Source: Prevotella sp.
Lineage (GTDB): Bacteria; Bacteroidota; Bacteroidia; Bacteroidales; Bacteroidaceae
DNA: 53,091 nt
Direction of reading: 5' to 3'
NCBI GenBank assembly: GCA_017619275.1
Contig: JAFZSR010000118.1
Span: 1 to 53,091 of the forward strand
Numbering within the stretch: position 1 is the first letter of the stretch; each line of letters starts with the position of its first letter. The position numbers were made by a program, and so were the translations under genes. This document shows positions 41,205 to 49,199 of the stretch, in pieces. A model generated the notes under the pieces. That model made no database searches. It was not told the DNA's origin and saw only the letters and a program-made list of their open reading frames with translations.

Positions 41205-42413
41205 ATGAAAATCGACGAGCTGCAAGGCATCAAGCAGAGGTATAATATCGTGGGCAACTGCGAGGCTCTGAACAATGCGCTGTCGGACGCCCTGAAGGTG
41301 GCTCCGATAGACATCAGTGTGCTCATTATCGGCGAGAGCGGCGTGGGAAAGGACATCCTGCCCCGACTTATCCACGACAACTCGCCCCGCCGCCGCGAAA
41401 AATACTTTGCCATCAACTGTGGCGCCATCCCCCAAGGCACTATCGACAGCGAGCTTTTCGGCCATGTGAAAGGTTCGTTCACTGGGGCCATCAACGACTC
41501 ACTGGGTTATTTTGGTGCGGCCAACAAGGGCACGCTGTTTCTCGACGAGGTGGGCGAGCTGCCTATGGCTACCCAGGCTCGACTGCTGCGCGTGCTGGAA
41601 AATGGCGAGTATATCCCCGTGGGAGGTACCGAGGTGCGCCGCACCGACGTGCGTGTGGTGGCCGCCACCAACGTGAACCTTGAGCAGGCCATCAGCGAGA
41701 GCCGCTTCCGTAGCGACCTCTACTACCGACTGAACCGCGTGAACATCCAGATGCCCCCGCTGCGCGAGCGTGGCGAGGATGTGGTGATGCTCTTCAGGCT
41801 CTTCGCTTTGGAGATGTCGCAGAAATATAAGATGGAGCGTGTGCAGCTCACCGAAGAGGCCAAGCAGATGTTGATGCGCTACAAGTGGCCGGGCAACATC
41901 CGTCAGCTGAAGAGCGTTACCGAGCAGATTTCCATCTTCAGTCAGGAACGCGTCATCACGCCCGAGGTGCTGGGGAAATTCATCCCGCAGGACCGCGAGA
42001 GCACACAGCTCACGGTGTTGCCCAGGCAGGGGGGCGACCACTCGTTTGAGAACGAGCGCGAGATATTATATAAGATATTGTTCGAGCTGCGCGGAAACGT
42101 GAACGACATGCGCCGCGAGATGAGCCAGCTGAAAAAGCAGCTGGAGGACGTGCAGGCCAAGCCCACCATCATCGGCTCCGCTTCATCGTTGCAACCGCTC
42201 GCACCTGTGCCAGCCGTTGAGGATGCCGAGGCCGAGGAATACATTGAGCCTGCCACAGAGCAGGAAAACCTGAACCTGAACGACATCAGCCGACAGATGT
42301 TGGAGAAGGCGCTGGAGCGTAACGGTGGCAACCGCAAGAAAGCCGCCACGGAGCTGGGCATCAGCGACCGAACCCTCTACCGCCGCCTGAAACAATACGG
42401 AATGGAGAAGTGA
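41205..42413 (+). CDS. Sigma-54-dependent transcriptional activator (AAA+)
   Basis: The protein has 402 residues from the ATG at 41205. It is a bacterial enhancer-binding protein without an N-terminal receiver domain: the AAA+ core starts almost at residue 1. Seen features are Walker A GESGVGK at 43-49, the sigma-54-contact loop GSFTGA at 90-95 (GAFTGA in most proteins), Walker B LFLDEV at 111-116, the arginine-finger region RFRSDLYYRLN, and a Fis-type helix-turn-helix at the end (NRKKAATELGISDRTLYRRL). It would remodel RNA polymerase with sigma-54. With no sensor domain, its control is probably by expression or a partner. It starts a conserved-looking operon with lptE, a TPR-like gene and secG. 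Confidence 0.93.
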   Translation: MKIDELQGIKQRYNIVGNCEALNNALSDALKVAPIDISVLIIGESGVGKDILPRLIHDNSPRRREKYFAINCGAIPQGTIDSELFGHVKGSFTGAINDSLGYFGAANKGTLFLDEVGELPMATQARLLRVLENGEYIPVGGTEVRRTDVRVVAATNVNLEQAISESRFRSDLYYRLNRVNIQMPPLRERGEDVVMLFRLFALEMSQKYKMERVQLTEEAKQMLMRYKWPGNIRQLKSVTEQISIFSQERVITPEVLGKFIPQDRESTQLTVLPRQGGDHSFENEREILYKILFELRGNVNDMRREMSQLKKQLEDVQAKPTIIGSASSLQPLAPVPAVEDAEAEEYIEPATEQENLNLNDISRQMLEKALERNGGNRKKAATELGISDRTLYRRLKQYGMEK

Positions 42414-42427
42414 TAACGGGGATTTGT

Positions 42428-42958
42428 ATGAGGGTGATAAAAAAATCGTTTAGGGCGATGCTTGTTTCGGTCGCAGTGATGGTTCTAGCGACAGTGACAT
42501 CGTGCAAGGTGAGCTACACCTTCAACGGCGCCAGCATCAACTACACCAAGGTGAAATCCATCCAGATAGCCGATTTCCCCATACGCTCCAACTATGTGTG
42601 GGGCCCCATGTCCAGCATCTTCAACAACCAGCTGAAAGACCAGTATGCCAACCACACCAAGCTGCAGCAGGTGAAGCGCAATGGCGACCTGAAGCTGGAG
42701 GGCGAAATCACCCGCTATGAGCAGCGCAACAAGTCGGTGTCGGCCGAAGGCAGCTCGGCACAGGTGGAGCTGTCTATCACGGTCAACGTGCGCTTCACCA
42801 ACAACACGGACCACAAAGCCGACTTTGAAAAGACCTTCACGGCCAACCAAAGCTACGACTCGAAGCTGAGCCTCAACTCGGTGCAGGAAGAACTGGTGAC
42901 GCAGATGGTGAAGGACATCACCGACCAGATATTCAACGCCACCGTGGCCGATTGGTAA
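42428..42958 (+). CDS. lptE: LPS-assembly lipoprotein LptE
   Basis: The protein has 176 residues from the ATG at 42428; an earlier ATG at 42410 gives a poorer signal peptide. The lipobox VTSC places the lipidated cysteine at 26. The mature part (YTFNGASINYTKVKSIQIADFP, then a helix and beta-strands, with ADFEKTFTANQSYDSKLSLNSVQEELV) matches the Bacteroidetes LptE family. LptE plugs the LptD barrel in the outer membrane and helps to insert lipopolysaccharide. The gene begins 14 nt after the sigma-54 activator stop and is followed by the TPR-like gene after 13 nt. This placement between the activator and secG is, to my knowledge, common in Bacteroidales. Confidence 0.88.
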   Translation: MRVIKKSFRAMLVSVAVMVLATVTSCKVSYTFNGASINYTKVKSIQIADFPIRSNYVWGPMSSIFNNQLKDQYANHTKLQQVKRNGDLKLEGEITRYEQRNKSVSAEGSSAQVELSITVNVRFTNNTDHKADFEKTFTANQSYDSKLSLNSVQEELVTQMVKDITDQIFNATVADW

Positions 42959-42971
42959 AGAACGGAATAGT

Positions 42972-43742
42972 ATGGACATAGCAGAACTCATCAAATATCC
43001 AGAGCAGATGGACCGCGACACGCTCTATGAGTTGCGGTCGGTGCTGGCACTGTATCCGTATTTCCAGAGTGCACGTCTGCTACTGTTGCAAAATCTTTTC
43101 CTGCTGCACGACCCGTCGTTCGACGAAGAGTTGCGCCGTGCCGCCATCTATATCGGCGATCGTCGTGTGCTTTTCCAGATGATCGAGGCTGCTCACTATC
43201 AGCTGGTGCAGGGAAAGAACACATCCAAGGACGTTCAGCCCCAGCAACAACGAGCCGACGACAGCCGCACGCTGTCGCTCATCGACGACTTCCTGGATTC
43301 GCTGCCAAAGGAGGAGGAAGAAGTCGACAAGAAGAAGGGACGGAAACCCACGCCCGCCGATGCCGCTATGGACTATGTGGCCTATCTGCTCGAAACCGAA
43401 ACCGACGAGGAGCGTCGGCAGGCCGCACAGGCTCCACAACTCATCGGACAACAGCTCATCGACAGCTTCATTCAGAACGACAAGGGAAAGATTGTGCTCA
43501 ACCAAAATCCCACCCTCAAGCCCGAAGTGGAACCCGAACACGTGGAAAACACCAATAAGGCCGAAAATGGCGTTTTTACCGAGACTTTGGCACGGATTTA
43601 CATCAAACAGGGCAATTATTTGCGGGCTTTGGAAATAATTAAGCAATTAAATTTGGATTTTCCAAAAAAAAGTGCTTACTTTGCAGACCAAATTCGATTT
43701 TTGGAAAAATTGATCATAAATAACAACAAAATTAACAAATAA
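42972..43742 (+). CDS. TPR-like protein of unknown function
   Basis: The protein has 256 residues, without signal peptide. The N-terminal part is helical (LIKYPEQMDRDTLYELRSVLALYPYFQSARLL-like). The middle is charged and low-complexity (PKEEEEVDKKKGRK). The C-terminus has one tetratricopeptide-like pair (TETLARIYIKQGNYLRALEI, then NLDFPKKSAYFADQIRFLEKL). It resembles the uncharacterised cytoplasmic protein found upstream of secG in Bacteroidales. A link to protein export or envelope biogenesis is suggested only by position. It starts 13 nt after lptE and ends 3 nt before secG. Confidence 0.75.
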   Translation: MDIAELIKYPEQMDRDTLYELRSVLALYPYFQSARLLLLQNLFLLHDPSFDEELRRAAIYIGDRRVLFQMIEAAHYQLVQGKNTSKDVQPQQQRADDSRTLSLIDDFLDSLPKEEEEVDKKKGRKPTPADAAMDYVAYLLETETDEERRQAAQAPQLIGQQLIDSFIQNDKGKIVLNQNPTLKPEVEPEHVENTNKAENGVFTETLARIYIKQGNYLRALEIIKQLNLDFPKKSAYFADQIRFLEKLIINNNKINK

Positions 43743-43745
43743 AAA

Positions 43746-44120
43746 ATGTATCCAGTTTTATTGATTATCATTGTGATTGCTGCCATCCTCATGGTTGGCA
43801 TTGTCTTGATTCAGGAGTCGAAAGGCGGTGGCCTGGCTTCCAATTTTTCTACCTACAACCAGATTGGTGGCGTTCGCAAGACTACCGATTTCATCGAGAA
43901 GACCACATGGAGCTTGGCTGCTGCCATGGTCATCATCAGCGTGCTTTGCGCCTATACCGCTCCCAAGAGCGGCCAGCGTGGTGCCATCGTGAACGAGATT
44001 CAGGCTCCGGCCGTCAACCCCAACAATGCCCAGGGCATTGAGGCTGCTCCCATCGAGACACCTGCTGGTGCCGAAGAGGCTGCACCCGCCGCTCCTGCAC
44101 AGGAGGCCACTCAGGAGTAA
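43746..44120 (+). CDS. secG: Preprotein translocase subunit SecG
   Basis: The protein has 124 residues. It has two transmembrane helices (residues about 2-21 and 56-73) joined by the conserved SKGGGLASNFS cytoplasmic loop, which is the SecG hallmark. A Bacteroidetes-type acidic, Ala/Pro-rich extension follows (APAQEATQE). SecG helps SecYE move unfolded proteins across the inner membrane. The gene is 3 nt after the TPR-like gene and is followed by a terminator-like hairpin, so it closes the operon that began at 41205. Confidence 0.95.
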   Translation: MYPVLLIIIVIAAILMVGIVLIQESKGGGLASNFSTYNQIGGVRKTTDFIEKTTWSLAAAMVIISVLCAYTAPKSGQRGAIVNEIQAPAVNPNNAQGIEAAPIETPAGAEEAAPAAPAQEATQE

Positions 44121-44162
44121 ACAAGAGATAGCTTAATCACAATCTTTTGGGAATATGCATTT

Positions 44163-44206
44163 CCGCTTCCGTGCAGTTAATGGACGGATGCGGATTTGTT
44201 TGTTTT
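44163..44206 (+). terminator. Terminator after secG
   Basis: CCGC-x-TCCGT (44163-44172) pairs with ACGGA-x-GCGG (44184-44193) with one internal mismatch. It is followed by TTTGTTTGTTTT. Confidence 0.6.
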
Positions 44207-44245
44207 CCCCCCCATTATTCCATCATTCATCAGTAAATTGTTGCC

Positions 44246-46051
44246 ATGAATATAGAAACATTGATCAGCCAGGCTGCTGGCGAGGCCGTGAAGACACTCT
44301 ACGGCATGGAAGCCAATGAAAAGATGTTGCAGCTGCAGAAGACACGCAGCGAGTTTGAAGGAAACCTCACACTGGTGGTGTTCCCCTTTGTGAAGGCTGC
44401 CCGAAAGAGTCCGGAGCAGACGGCCAACGAGATAGGACAGTATCTGGTGGAGCACTGCCCGGCCGTGGAGAAATTCAACGTAGTGAAGGGATTCCTCAAC
44501 CTCAGCGTGGGGCAGGGGGCATGGCTGCAGTTGCTGGAAGCCATCGACCAGGACGAGCACTTCGGGTGCAAGCCTGTGCAAGAGGGCTCGCCTCTCGTGA
44601 TGATAGAATATTCATCGCCCAACACCAATAAACCCCTGCATCTGGGCCATGTGCGCAACAATCTGCTGGGTTGGAGCTTGGCGCAGATAATGGAGGCCAA
44701 CGGCAACCACGTGGTGAAGACCAATATCGTGAACGACCGTGGCATTCACATCTGTAAGTCGATGTTGGCTTGGCAGAAGTGGGGCAATGGCGAAACGCCT
44801 GAATCGTCGGGCAAGAAGGGCGACCATCTTATCGGCGACTACTACGTGCTTTTCGACAAGCACTATCGTGAGGAGATTAAAGAACTCGTGTCGCAAGGCA
44901 TGGACGAGGAGAAAGCCAAGCAGGAGGCGCCACTCATCAAAGAGGCGCACGAGATGCTGGTGAAGTGGGAGCAGGGCGATGCCGAGGTGCGCGCCCTGTG
45001 GGAGAAGATGAACAGCTGGGTGTATGCTGGCTTCGACGAGACCTATCAGAAGATGGGCGTGAAGTTCGACAAGATCTATTACGAAAGCCAGACCTATCTG
45101 CGCGGAAAAGCAAAGGTGGAAGAGGGACTGTCCAAGGGCCTCTTCTTCCGCAAAGACGACGGCAGCGTGTGGGCCGACCTCACCGATGCCGGTCTCGACC
45201 AGAAGCTGTTGCTGCGTAGCGACGGCACCAGCGTTTATATGACCCAAGACATCGGCACCGCCGAAATGCGCTTCCACGACTATCCCATCGACAAGATGAT
45301 TTATGTCGTTGGCAACGAGCAGAACTACCACTTCCAGGTGCTCTCGCTGTTGCTCGATAGGCTGGGCTTCAGCTGGGGTAAGGACTTGGTGCACTTCAGC
45401 TACGGCATGGTGGAGCTGCCCAATGGCAAGATGAAGAGCCGCGAAGGAACGGTGGTGGATGCCGACGACCTGATGCAGCTCATGGTGGACGATGCCTACC
45501 AGACGTCGATGGAGCTGGGCAAGTTTGCCGACATGACCGAGGAAGAGCGCCGCGAAATTGCACGCATCGTGGGCATGGGCGCCCTGAAGTACTTCATCCT
45601 GAAGGTCGACGCCCGCAAGAACATGCTCTTCAATCCCGAGGAATCAATCGACTTCAACGGCAACACAGGGCCTTTCATCCAGTACACCCACGCCCGCATT
45701 CGCTCTATTTTGAGGAAAGCTGCTAGCAACTCTAGCCTGTCTAGTACTTCTAGTATATCTAGTCTGTCTAGCCCATCTAGTTTATCTAGCAAGGAAGTGG
45801 AGCTCATCCAGAAGATGAATGAGTTCACGGCCGTTGTGGAGCAGGCCGGCAACGACTATTCGCCCAGCGGCATTGCCAACTACTGCTACGAACTCACCAA
45901 GCTCTTCAATCAGTTCTATCACGACTACAGCATCCTCAACGAGCCCGACGAGCAAAAGCGCTTCGTACGCCTGATGATTGCTCGCAACGTGGCCAAGATT
46001 CTGAAGAGTGGCATGGCCCTGCTCGGCATTGAGGTGCCTGAGAGAATGTAA
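44246..46051 (+). CDS. argS: Arginyl-tRNA synthetase
   Basis: The protein has 601 residues. It charges tRNA-Arg with arginine in the cytoplasm. Class I signatures are present: the N-terminal additional domain, SSPNTNKPLHLGHVRNN with the HIGH-like motif HLGH near residue 133, VNDRGIHICKSM, and KMKSREGTVVDADDL in the KMSKS position, then the anticodon-binding helical domain (HARIRSILRKAA, NEFTAVVEQAG, FNQFYHDYSIL). The C-terminus LLGIEVPERM is standard. At residues 493-516, between helices of the anticodon-binding domain, lies a Ser-Ser-x repeat encoded by an array of 9-bp TCTAG units, so an in-frame repeat has expanded in an essential gene. The stop overlaps the RNase H start by one base. Confidence 0.96.
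   Translation: MNIETLISQAAGEAVKTLYGMEANEKMLQLQKTRSEFEGNLTLVVFPFVKAARKSPEQTANEIGQYLVEHCPAVEKFNVVKGFLNLSVGQGAWLQLLEAIDQDEHFGCKPVQEGSPLVMIEYSSPNTNKPLHLGHVRNNLLGWSLAQIMEANGNHVVKTNIVNDRGIHICKSMLAWQKWGNGETPESSGKKGDHLIGDYYVLFDKHYREEIKELVSQGMDEEKAKQEAPLIKEAHEMLVKWEQGDAEVRALWEKMNSWVYAGFDETYQKMGVKFDKIYYESQTYLRGKAKVEEGLSKGLFFRKDDGSVWADLTDAGLDQKLLLRSDGTSVYMTQDIGTAEMRFHDYPIDKMIYVVGNEQNYHFQVLSLLLDRLGFSWGKDLVHFSYGMVELPNGKMKSREGTVVDADDLMQLMVDDAYQTSMELGKFADMTEEERREIARIVGMGALKYFILKVDARKNMLFNPEESIDFNGNTGPFIQYTHARIRSILRKAASNSSLSSTSSISSLSSPSSLSSKEVELIQKMNEFTAVVEQAGNDYSPSGIANYCYELTKLFNQFYHDYSILNEPDEQKRFVRLMIARNVAKILKSGMALLGIEVPERM
45722..45793 (+). repeat. 9-bp tandem array (TCTAGnnnn) inside argS
   Basis: CTAG recurs eight times at exact 9-nt spacing, from 45723 to 45786. 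The first is in GCTAGCAAC and the remaining seven in TCTAGnnnn. Each unit is three codons, Ser-Ser-x, so the frame is preserved. Because CTAG is self-complementary the array can fold on itself like the intergenic 9-bp arrays. Confidence 0.9.
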
Positions 46052-46515
46052 TGATGCAGAACCCTCCCGATTATAGGAACGACACGGTGCTGCCCCTTCC
46101 GCTCGAAGTGAAGGCCGATGCGTGGGCTGTAGATGCGGCGTGCAGTGGCAACCCCGGGCCGATGGAATATCAGGCCATCGACCTGGCCACTGGTGCCCGT
46201 GTCTTCCACTTTGGTCCTATGCACGGCACCAACAATATCGGGGAGTTCCTTGCCATTGTGCACGCCCTCGCCCTTTGCTGGCAGCAAGGACTTCACACCA
46301 AGACCATCTATAGCGACAGCTATAACGCCATACTGTGGGTGACTAAGCGGCAATGCAAAACCAAACTGGAGCGGACGCCGCAGACCGAGCAGCTATATAA
46401 TATTATTGTACGCGCGGAAACGTGGTTGCGCACGCACGACTATCGGAATCCCATCGTCAAGTGGGACACGGCTCGGTGGGGCGAGGTGCCCGCCGACTTT
46501 GGTAGGAAAAAATAA
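46051..46515 (+). CDS. RNase H-fold ribonuclease
   Basis: The protein has 154 residues. The start overlaps the argS stop (TAATG); a second ATG follows directly. It has the RNase H fold with acidic residues in order: Asp28 in AVDAACSGNPGP, Glu65 in NNIGEFLAIVHAL, Asp89 in IYSDSYNAI, and the final aspartate in VKWDTARWGEVPADFGRK (Asp139 or Asp149). The closing WGE-x-PADFGRK is typical of a Bacteroidetes type of ribonuclease H that lacks the extra viroplasmin domain. It would cleave RNA in RNA-DNA hybrids. It is convergent with ribD, with only 6 bp between the stops. Confidence 0.9.
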   Translation: MMQNPPDYRNDTVLPLPLEVKADAWAVDAACSGNPGPMEYQAIDLATGARVFHFGPMHGTNNIGEFLAIVHALALCWQQGLHTKTIYSDSYNAILWVTKRQCKTKLERTPQTEQLYNIIVRAETWLRTHDYRNPIVKWDTARWGEVPADFGRKK

Positions 46516-46521
46516 GGTGTG

Positions 46522-47466
46522 CTAAGAGACTTTTGTGTAGCTGATGATGATGTTGCCGTCGTAAACATCTCTCTTTCTGACGCAAGCATTCGAGGGTAGC
46601 TGCGGGGCGCGTGTGCCGCCAGCTACAGTGAGTTGCGTGTTTGTTTCCACCCGTATCTCATCCCACAAGCCTTGAACCAAAAACGATTCAAGCGTTTTCC
46701 GCCCGCCTTCAACGATGAGCGATTGCACGTTGTGGTGATAGAGGCTCTCCAAGTTGAGTGGATGTTGGCGGTCAACGATTAGTCGGCTGGGCGAGGCACC
46801 CACCCAGTGACGCACGTTGAGTTGAGGGTGCTCGCGCTCGTCGGTGACGCGCCCTACCAGGATGGCGTCTTCCTCAGCGCGCATCTTGTGGCTGAGCATC
46901 TGTGTGAAGGGTGTAGAGATTTCCAGCGCATGGCCTTCGGCATCAATGAAACCGTTGGCCGTCTGCGCCCATTTCAAAATAATGTAGGGCCGATGCTGGC
47001 TATGGAAGGTGAAGAAACGACGGTTCAGCCAGCGGCATTCCTGCTCCAACACGCCCACCGTCACGTCGATGCCAGCCTGTCGCAGCTTCTCGATGCCGCG
47101 TCCTTTCACCTCGGCAAACTCGTCGATGCAGCCTACCACCACTCTCTTCACTCCTTTACTGATAATCAGGTCGGCGCAGGGCGGCGTCTTGCCATAGTGG
47201 GAGCACGGCTCCAGCGAGACATACATCGTCGCCTCATGGAGCAACGGCTCGTCGTCGGCATTTACAGAGGCAAAGGCCATTACCTCGGCGTGGCCTTCGC
47301 CACAGCGCACATGGTAGCCTTCACCGATGATTCTACAACCTTCTCCTTGCGAAGGCGACAGGGGGAGGGTAAGCACCGCTCCCACCATTGGGTTGGGCTT
47401 GGCGTTCTGCCTTCCGCATAGAGCCAACTGTAGGCAGCGGCTCATGTAAATCTCGTCCTCACTCAT
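46522..47466 (-). CDS. ribD: Bifunctional riboflavin-synthesis deaminase/reductase RibD
   Basis: The protein has 314 residues from the ATG at 47466; an ATG at 47475 adds three. It deaminates the pyrimidine intermediate and reduces the ribosyl side chain in riboflavin synthesis. The deaminase zinc site is complete: GHAEV with its His and Glu, and EPCSHYGKTPPC with two cysteines. The reductase half follows from about residue 155 (RPYIILKWAQTANGFID, DAILVGRVTDEREHP, SLIVEGGRKTLESFL). The oddity is an 11-13-residue low-complexity insert, LTLPLSPSQGEGC, right after NPMVGAV, where family members have a short turn before RIIGEGYH. A TATTTTTG box lies 38 nt upstream. Confidence 0.94.
   Translation of the reverse strand: MSEDEIYMSRCLQLALCGRQNAKPNPMVGAVLTLPLSPSQGEGCRIIGEGYHVRCGEGHAEVMAFASVNADDEPLLHEATMYVSLEPCSHYGKTPPCADLIISKGVKRVVVGCIDEFAEVKGRGIEKLRQAGIDVTVGVLEQECRWLNRRFFTFHSQHRPYIILKWAQTANGFIDAEGHALEISTPFTQMLSHKMRAEEDAILVGRVTDEREHPQLNVRHWVGASPSRLIVDRQHPLNLESLYHHNVQSLIVEGGRKTLESFLVQGLWDEIRVETNTQLTVAGGTRAPQLPSNACVRKRDVYDGNIIISYTKVS
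47335..47373 (-). repeat. In-frame low-complexity insert in ribD
   Basis: About 36-39 bp, rich in CCCTCCCCCTGTCGCC and CTTCGCAAGGAGAAGG, encode LPLSPSQGEG at a loop that is normally short. The sequence has the look of a dispersed intergenic repeat. The exact edges are inferred from the family consensus and not from an alignment. Confidence 0.6.
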
Positions 47467-47503
47467 TTTTCCCATCAATGGACTGCTTTGGTTAAACTGG
47501 ATG

Positions 47504-47511
47504 CAAAAATA
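47504..47511 (-). promoter_or_regulatory. -7 box (TATTTTTG) of ribD
   Basis: The box matches TAnnTTTG on the minus strand 38 nt before the ribD ATG. Confidence 0.45.
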
Positions 47512-47594
47512 CACAAAATAAATGAAAAGAAGAAGGAAACGCGCTCATTTATCTTTTTTTGCATCAGAAATAGCGCAGTCCGAATATTTTTTCG

Positions 47595-47602
47595 TATCTT
47601 TG
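47595..47602 (+). promoter_or_regulatory. -7 box (TATCTTTG) of pepD
   Basis: The box matches TAnnTTTG 55 nt before the pepD ATG, divergent from the ribD box. Confidence 0.5.
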
Positions 47603-47657
47603 CGCCATCTTATCAAGAGAAATTTCATACTAACCACATTTAAAAACAAGACAAACG

Positions 47658-49118
47658 ATGAACGAAATCCAAAAACTGAACCCTGAGTGCATCTGGCGCA
47701 ACTTTTACAAGCTGACGCAAGTGCCCCGTCCCAGCGGACATTTAGAGAAAATCCAGCAGTTCCTGCTCGACTTCGGCCAGGAGTGCGGCGTCTATGCCGT
47801 GAAGGACCCTGCCGGCAACATCCACATGCGCAAGCCCGCCTCGCCAGGCATGGAAGACCGCAAGGGTATCATCCTGCAGGCCCACATGGACATGGTGCCG
47901 CAGAAGACGCCCGAGTCGACCCACAACTTCGAGACCGACCCCATTGAGCCGTGGATCGACGGCGAGTGGGTGAAGGCCAAGGGAACAACGCTTGGCGCCG
48001 ACAACGGACTGGGCGTGGCTGCCATCATGTCGGTCATGGAAGACAAGACGCTGGTGCACGGCCCCATCGACGCACTTATCACCGCCGACGAGGAGACGGG
48101 CATGTACGGTGCTAACGACCTGCCACAGGGCGAGTTGGAGGGCGACATCCTGCTCAACCTCGACTCGGAGCATTGGGGCAAGTTCGTCATCGGCAGTGCT
48201 GGTGGCATCAACGTCAGCGCCACGATGGAGTTTAAAGAGGTGGACACCGATCCCGATGACGCGGCCGTGCTGATTACCGTGAAGAACCTGCGCGGTGGCC
48301 ACAGCGGACTGGAAATCAACGAGGGACGCGGCAATGCCAATAAGCTGTTGGTGCAGGTGGTTCGCCAGGCCATCAGTGATTGCGAGGCCCGCTTGGCTTC
48401 GTGGCAGGGCGGCAACATGCGCAACGCCATCCCCTTCAAGGCCGAGGCTGTGCTCACTTTGCCGAAGGAGAACATCGCAGCACTAAAGGAAATCGTGGAA
48501 GATTGGAGCGAAACCTTCAACGACGAGTTCAAGCTCATTGAACCGCAGGGAATCGAAGTGCTCCTCGAAGAGGTGGAGGCTCCCAAGACCCAGATGCCGG
48601 AAGAGATTCAGGACAATATCGTCGATGCTATCTTCGCTTGTCACGACGGTGTCATCCGTTTCATTCCTGCCTATCCCGCTGTGGTGGAGACCAGCTCTAA
48701 CCTGGCCATCATCGACATTAAGGACGGCAAGGCCAGCATCAAGATTCTGGCACGTTCCAGCCGCGAGGACATGAAGGAGTATGTGGTGACGATGCTCGAG
48801 AGCTGCTTCTCGATGGCGGGCATGAAGGTGGAGACGGCTGGCAGCTACGGCGGCTGGGATCCCAATCCGCAGAGCGAGGTGCTGCACCTGCTGCTGAAGG
48901 AATACAAGGAACTGTTCGGTCAGGACGGCATCATCCAAGTGGACCACGCCGGACTGGAGTGCTCGGTTATCCTGGGCAAGTATCCCCACCTCGACGTCGT
49001 CAGCCTCGGCCCCACGATGAAGTCGCCCCACACCACTTCCGAGCGCGCCCTCATCGCCACGGTGGAGCCCTTCTGGCAGTTGCTGAAGAAGACGCTCGCC
49101 GATGTTCCCAAGCGATAA
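47658..49118 (+). CDS. pepD: Aminoacyl-histidine dipeptidase PepD (M20 family)
   Basis: The protein has 486 residues. It is a cytoplasmic zinc dipeptidase for Xaa-His and other dipeptides. The opening LNPECIWRNFYKLTQVPRPSGHLEKI is nearly diagnostic. Metal ligands and catalytic residues are seen in ILQAHMDMVPQK (His and the catalytic Asp), GTTLGADNGLGVA (bridging Asp), ITADEETGMYGA (Glu-Glu pair), NLDSEHWG (Asp) and the late SLGPTMKSPHTTSER (His). The dimerisation domain starts at LRGGHSGLEINEGRGNA. The length is normal. It has its own promoter and a strong terminator, so it is monocistronic. Confidence 0.96.
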   Translation: MNEIQKLNPECIWRNFYKLTQVPRPSGHLEKIQQFLLDFGQECGVYAVKDPAGNIHMRKPASPGMEDRKGIILQAHMDMVPQKTPESTHNFETDPIEPWIDGEWVKAKGTTLGADNGLGVAAIMSVMEDKTLVHGPIDALITADEETGMYGANDLPQGELEGDILLNLDSEHWGKFVIGSAGGINVSATMEFKEVDTDPDDAAVLITVKNLRGGHSGLEINEGRGNANKLLVQVVRQAISDCEARLASWQGGNMRNAIPFKAEAVLTLPKENIAALKEIVEDWSETFNDEFKLIEPQGIEVLLEEVEAPKTQMPEEIQDNIVDAIFACHDGVIRFIPAYPAVVETSSNLAIIDIKDGKASIKILARSSREDMKEYVVTMLESCFSMAGMKVETAGSYGGWDPNPQSEVLHLLLKEYKELFGQDGIIQVDHAGLECSVILGKYPHLDVVSLGPTMKSPHTTSERALIATVEPFWQLLKKTLADVPKR

Positions 49119-49148
49119 CCAAGTGAGGGAAGAACAAGCGCTAAATGA

Positions 49149-49192
49149 GTTAACCCACCCTTGACACGTGTTAAGGGTGGGTTAACTTTTTT
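49149..49192 (+). terminator. Rho-independent terminator of pepD
   Basis: A perfect 14-bp stem (GTTAACCCACCCTT with AAGGGTGGGTTAAC) and a 10-nt loop are followed by six T residues. It starts 30 bp after the stop. Confidence 0.93.
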
Positions 49193-49199
49193 AGACGAG

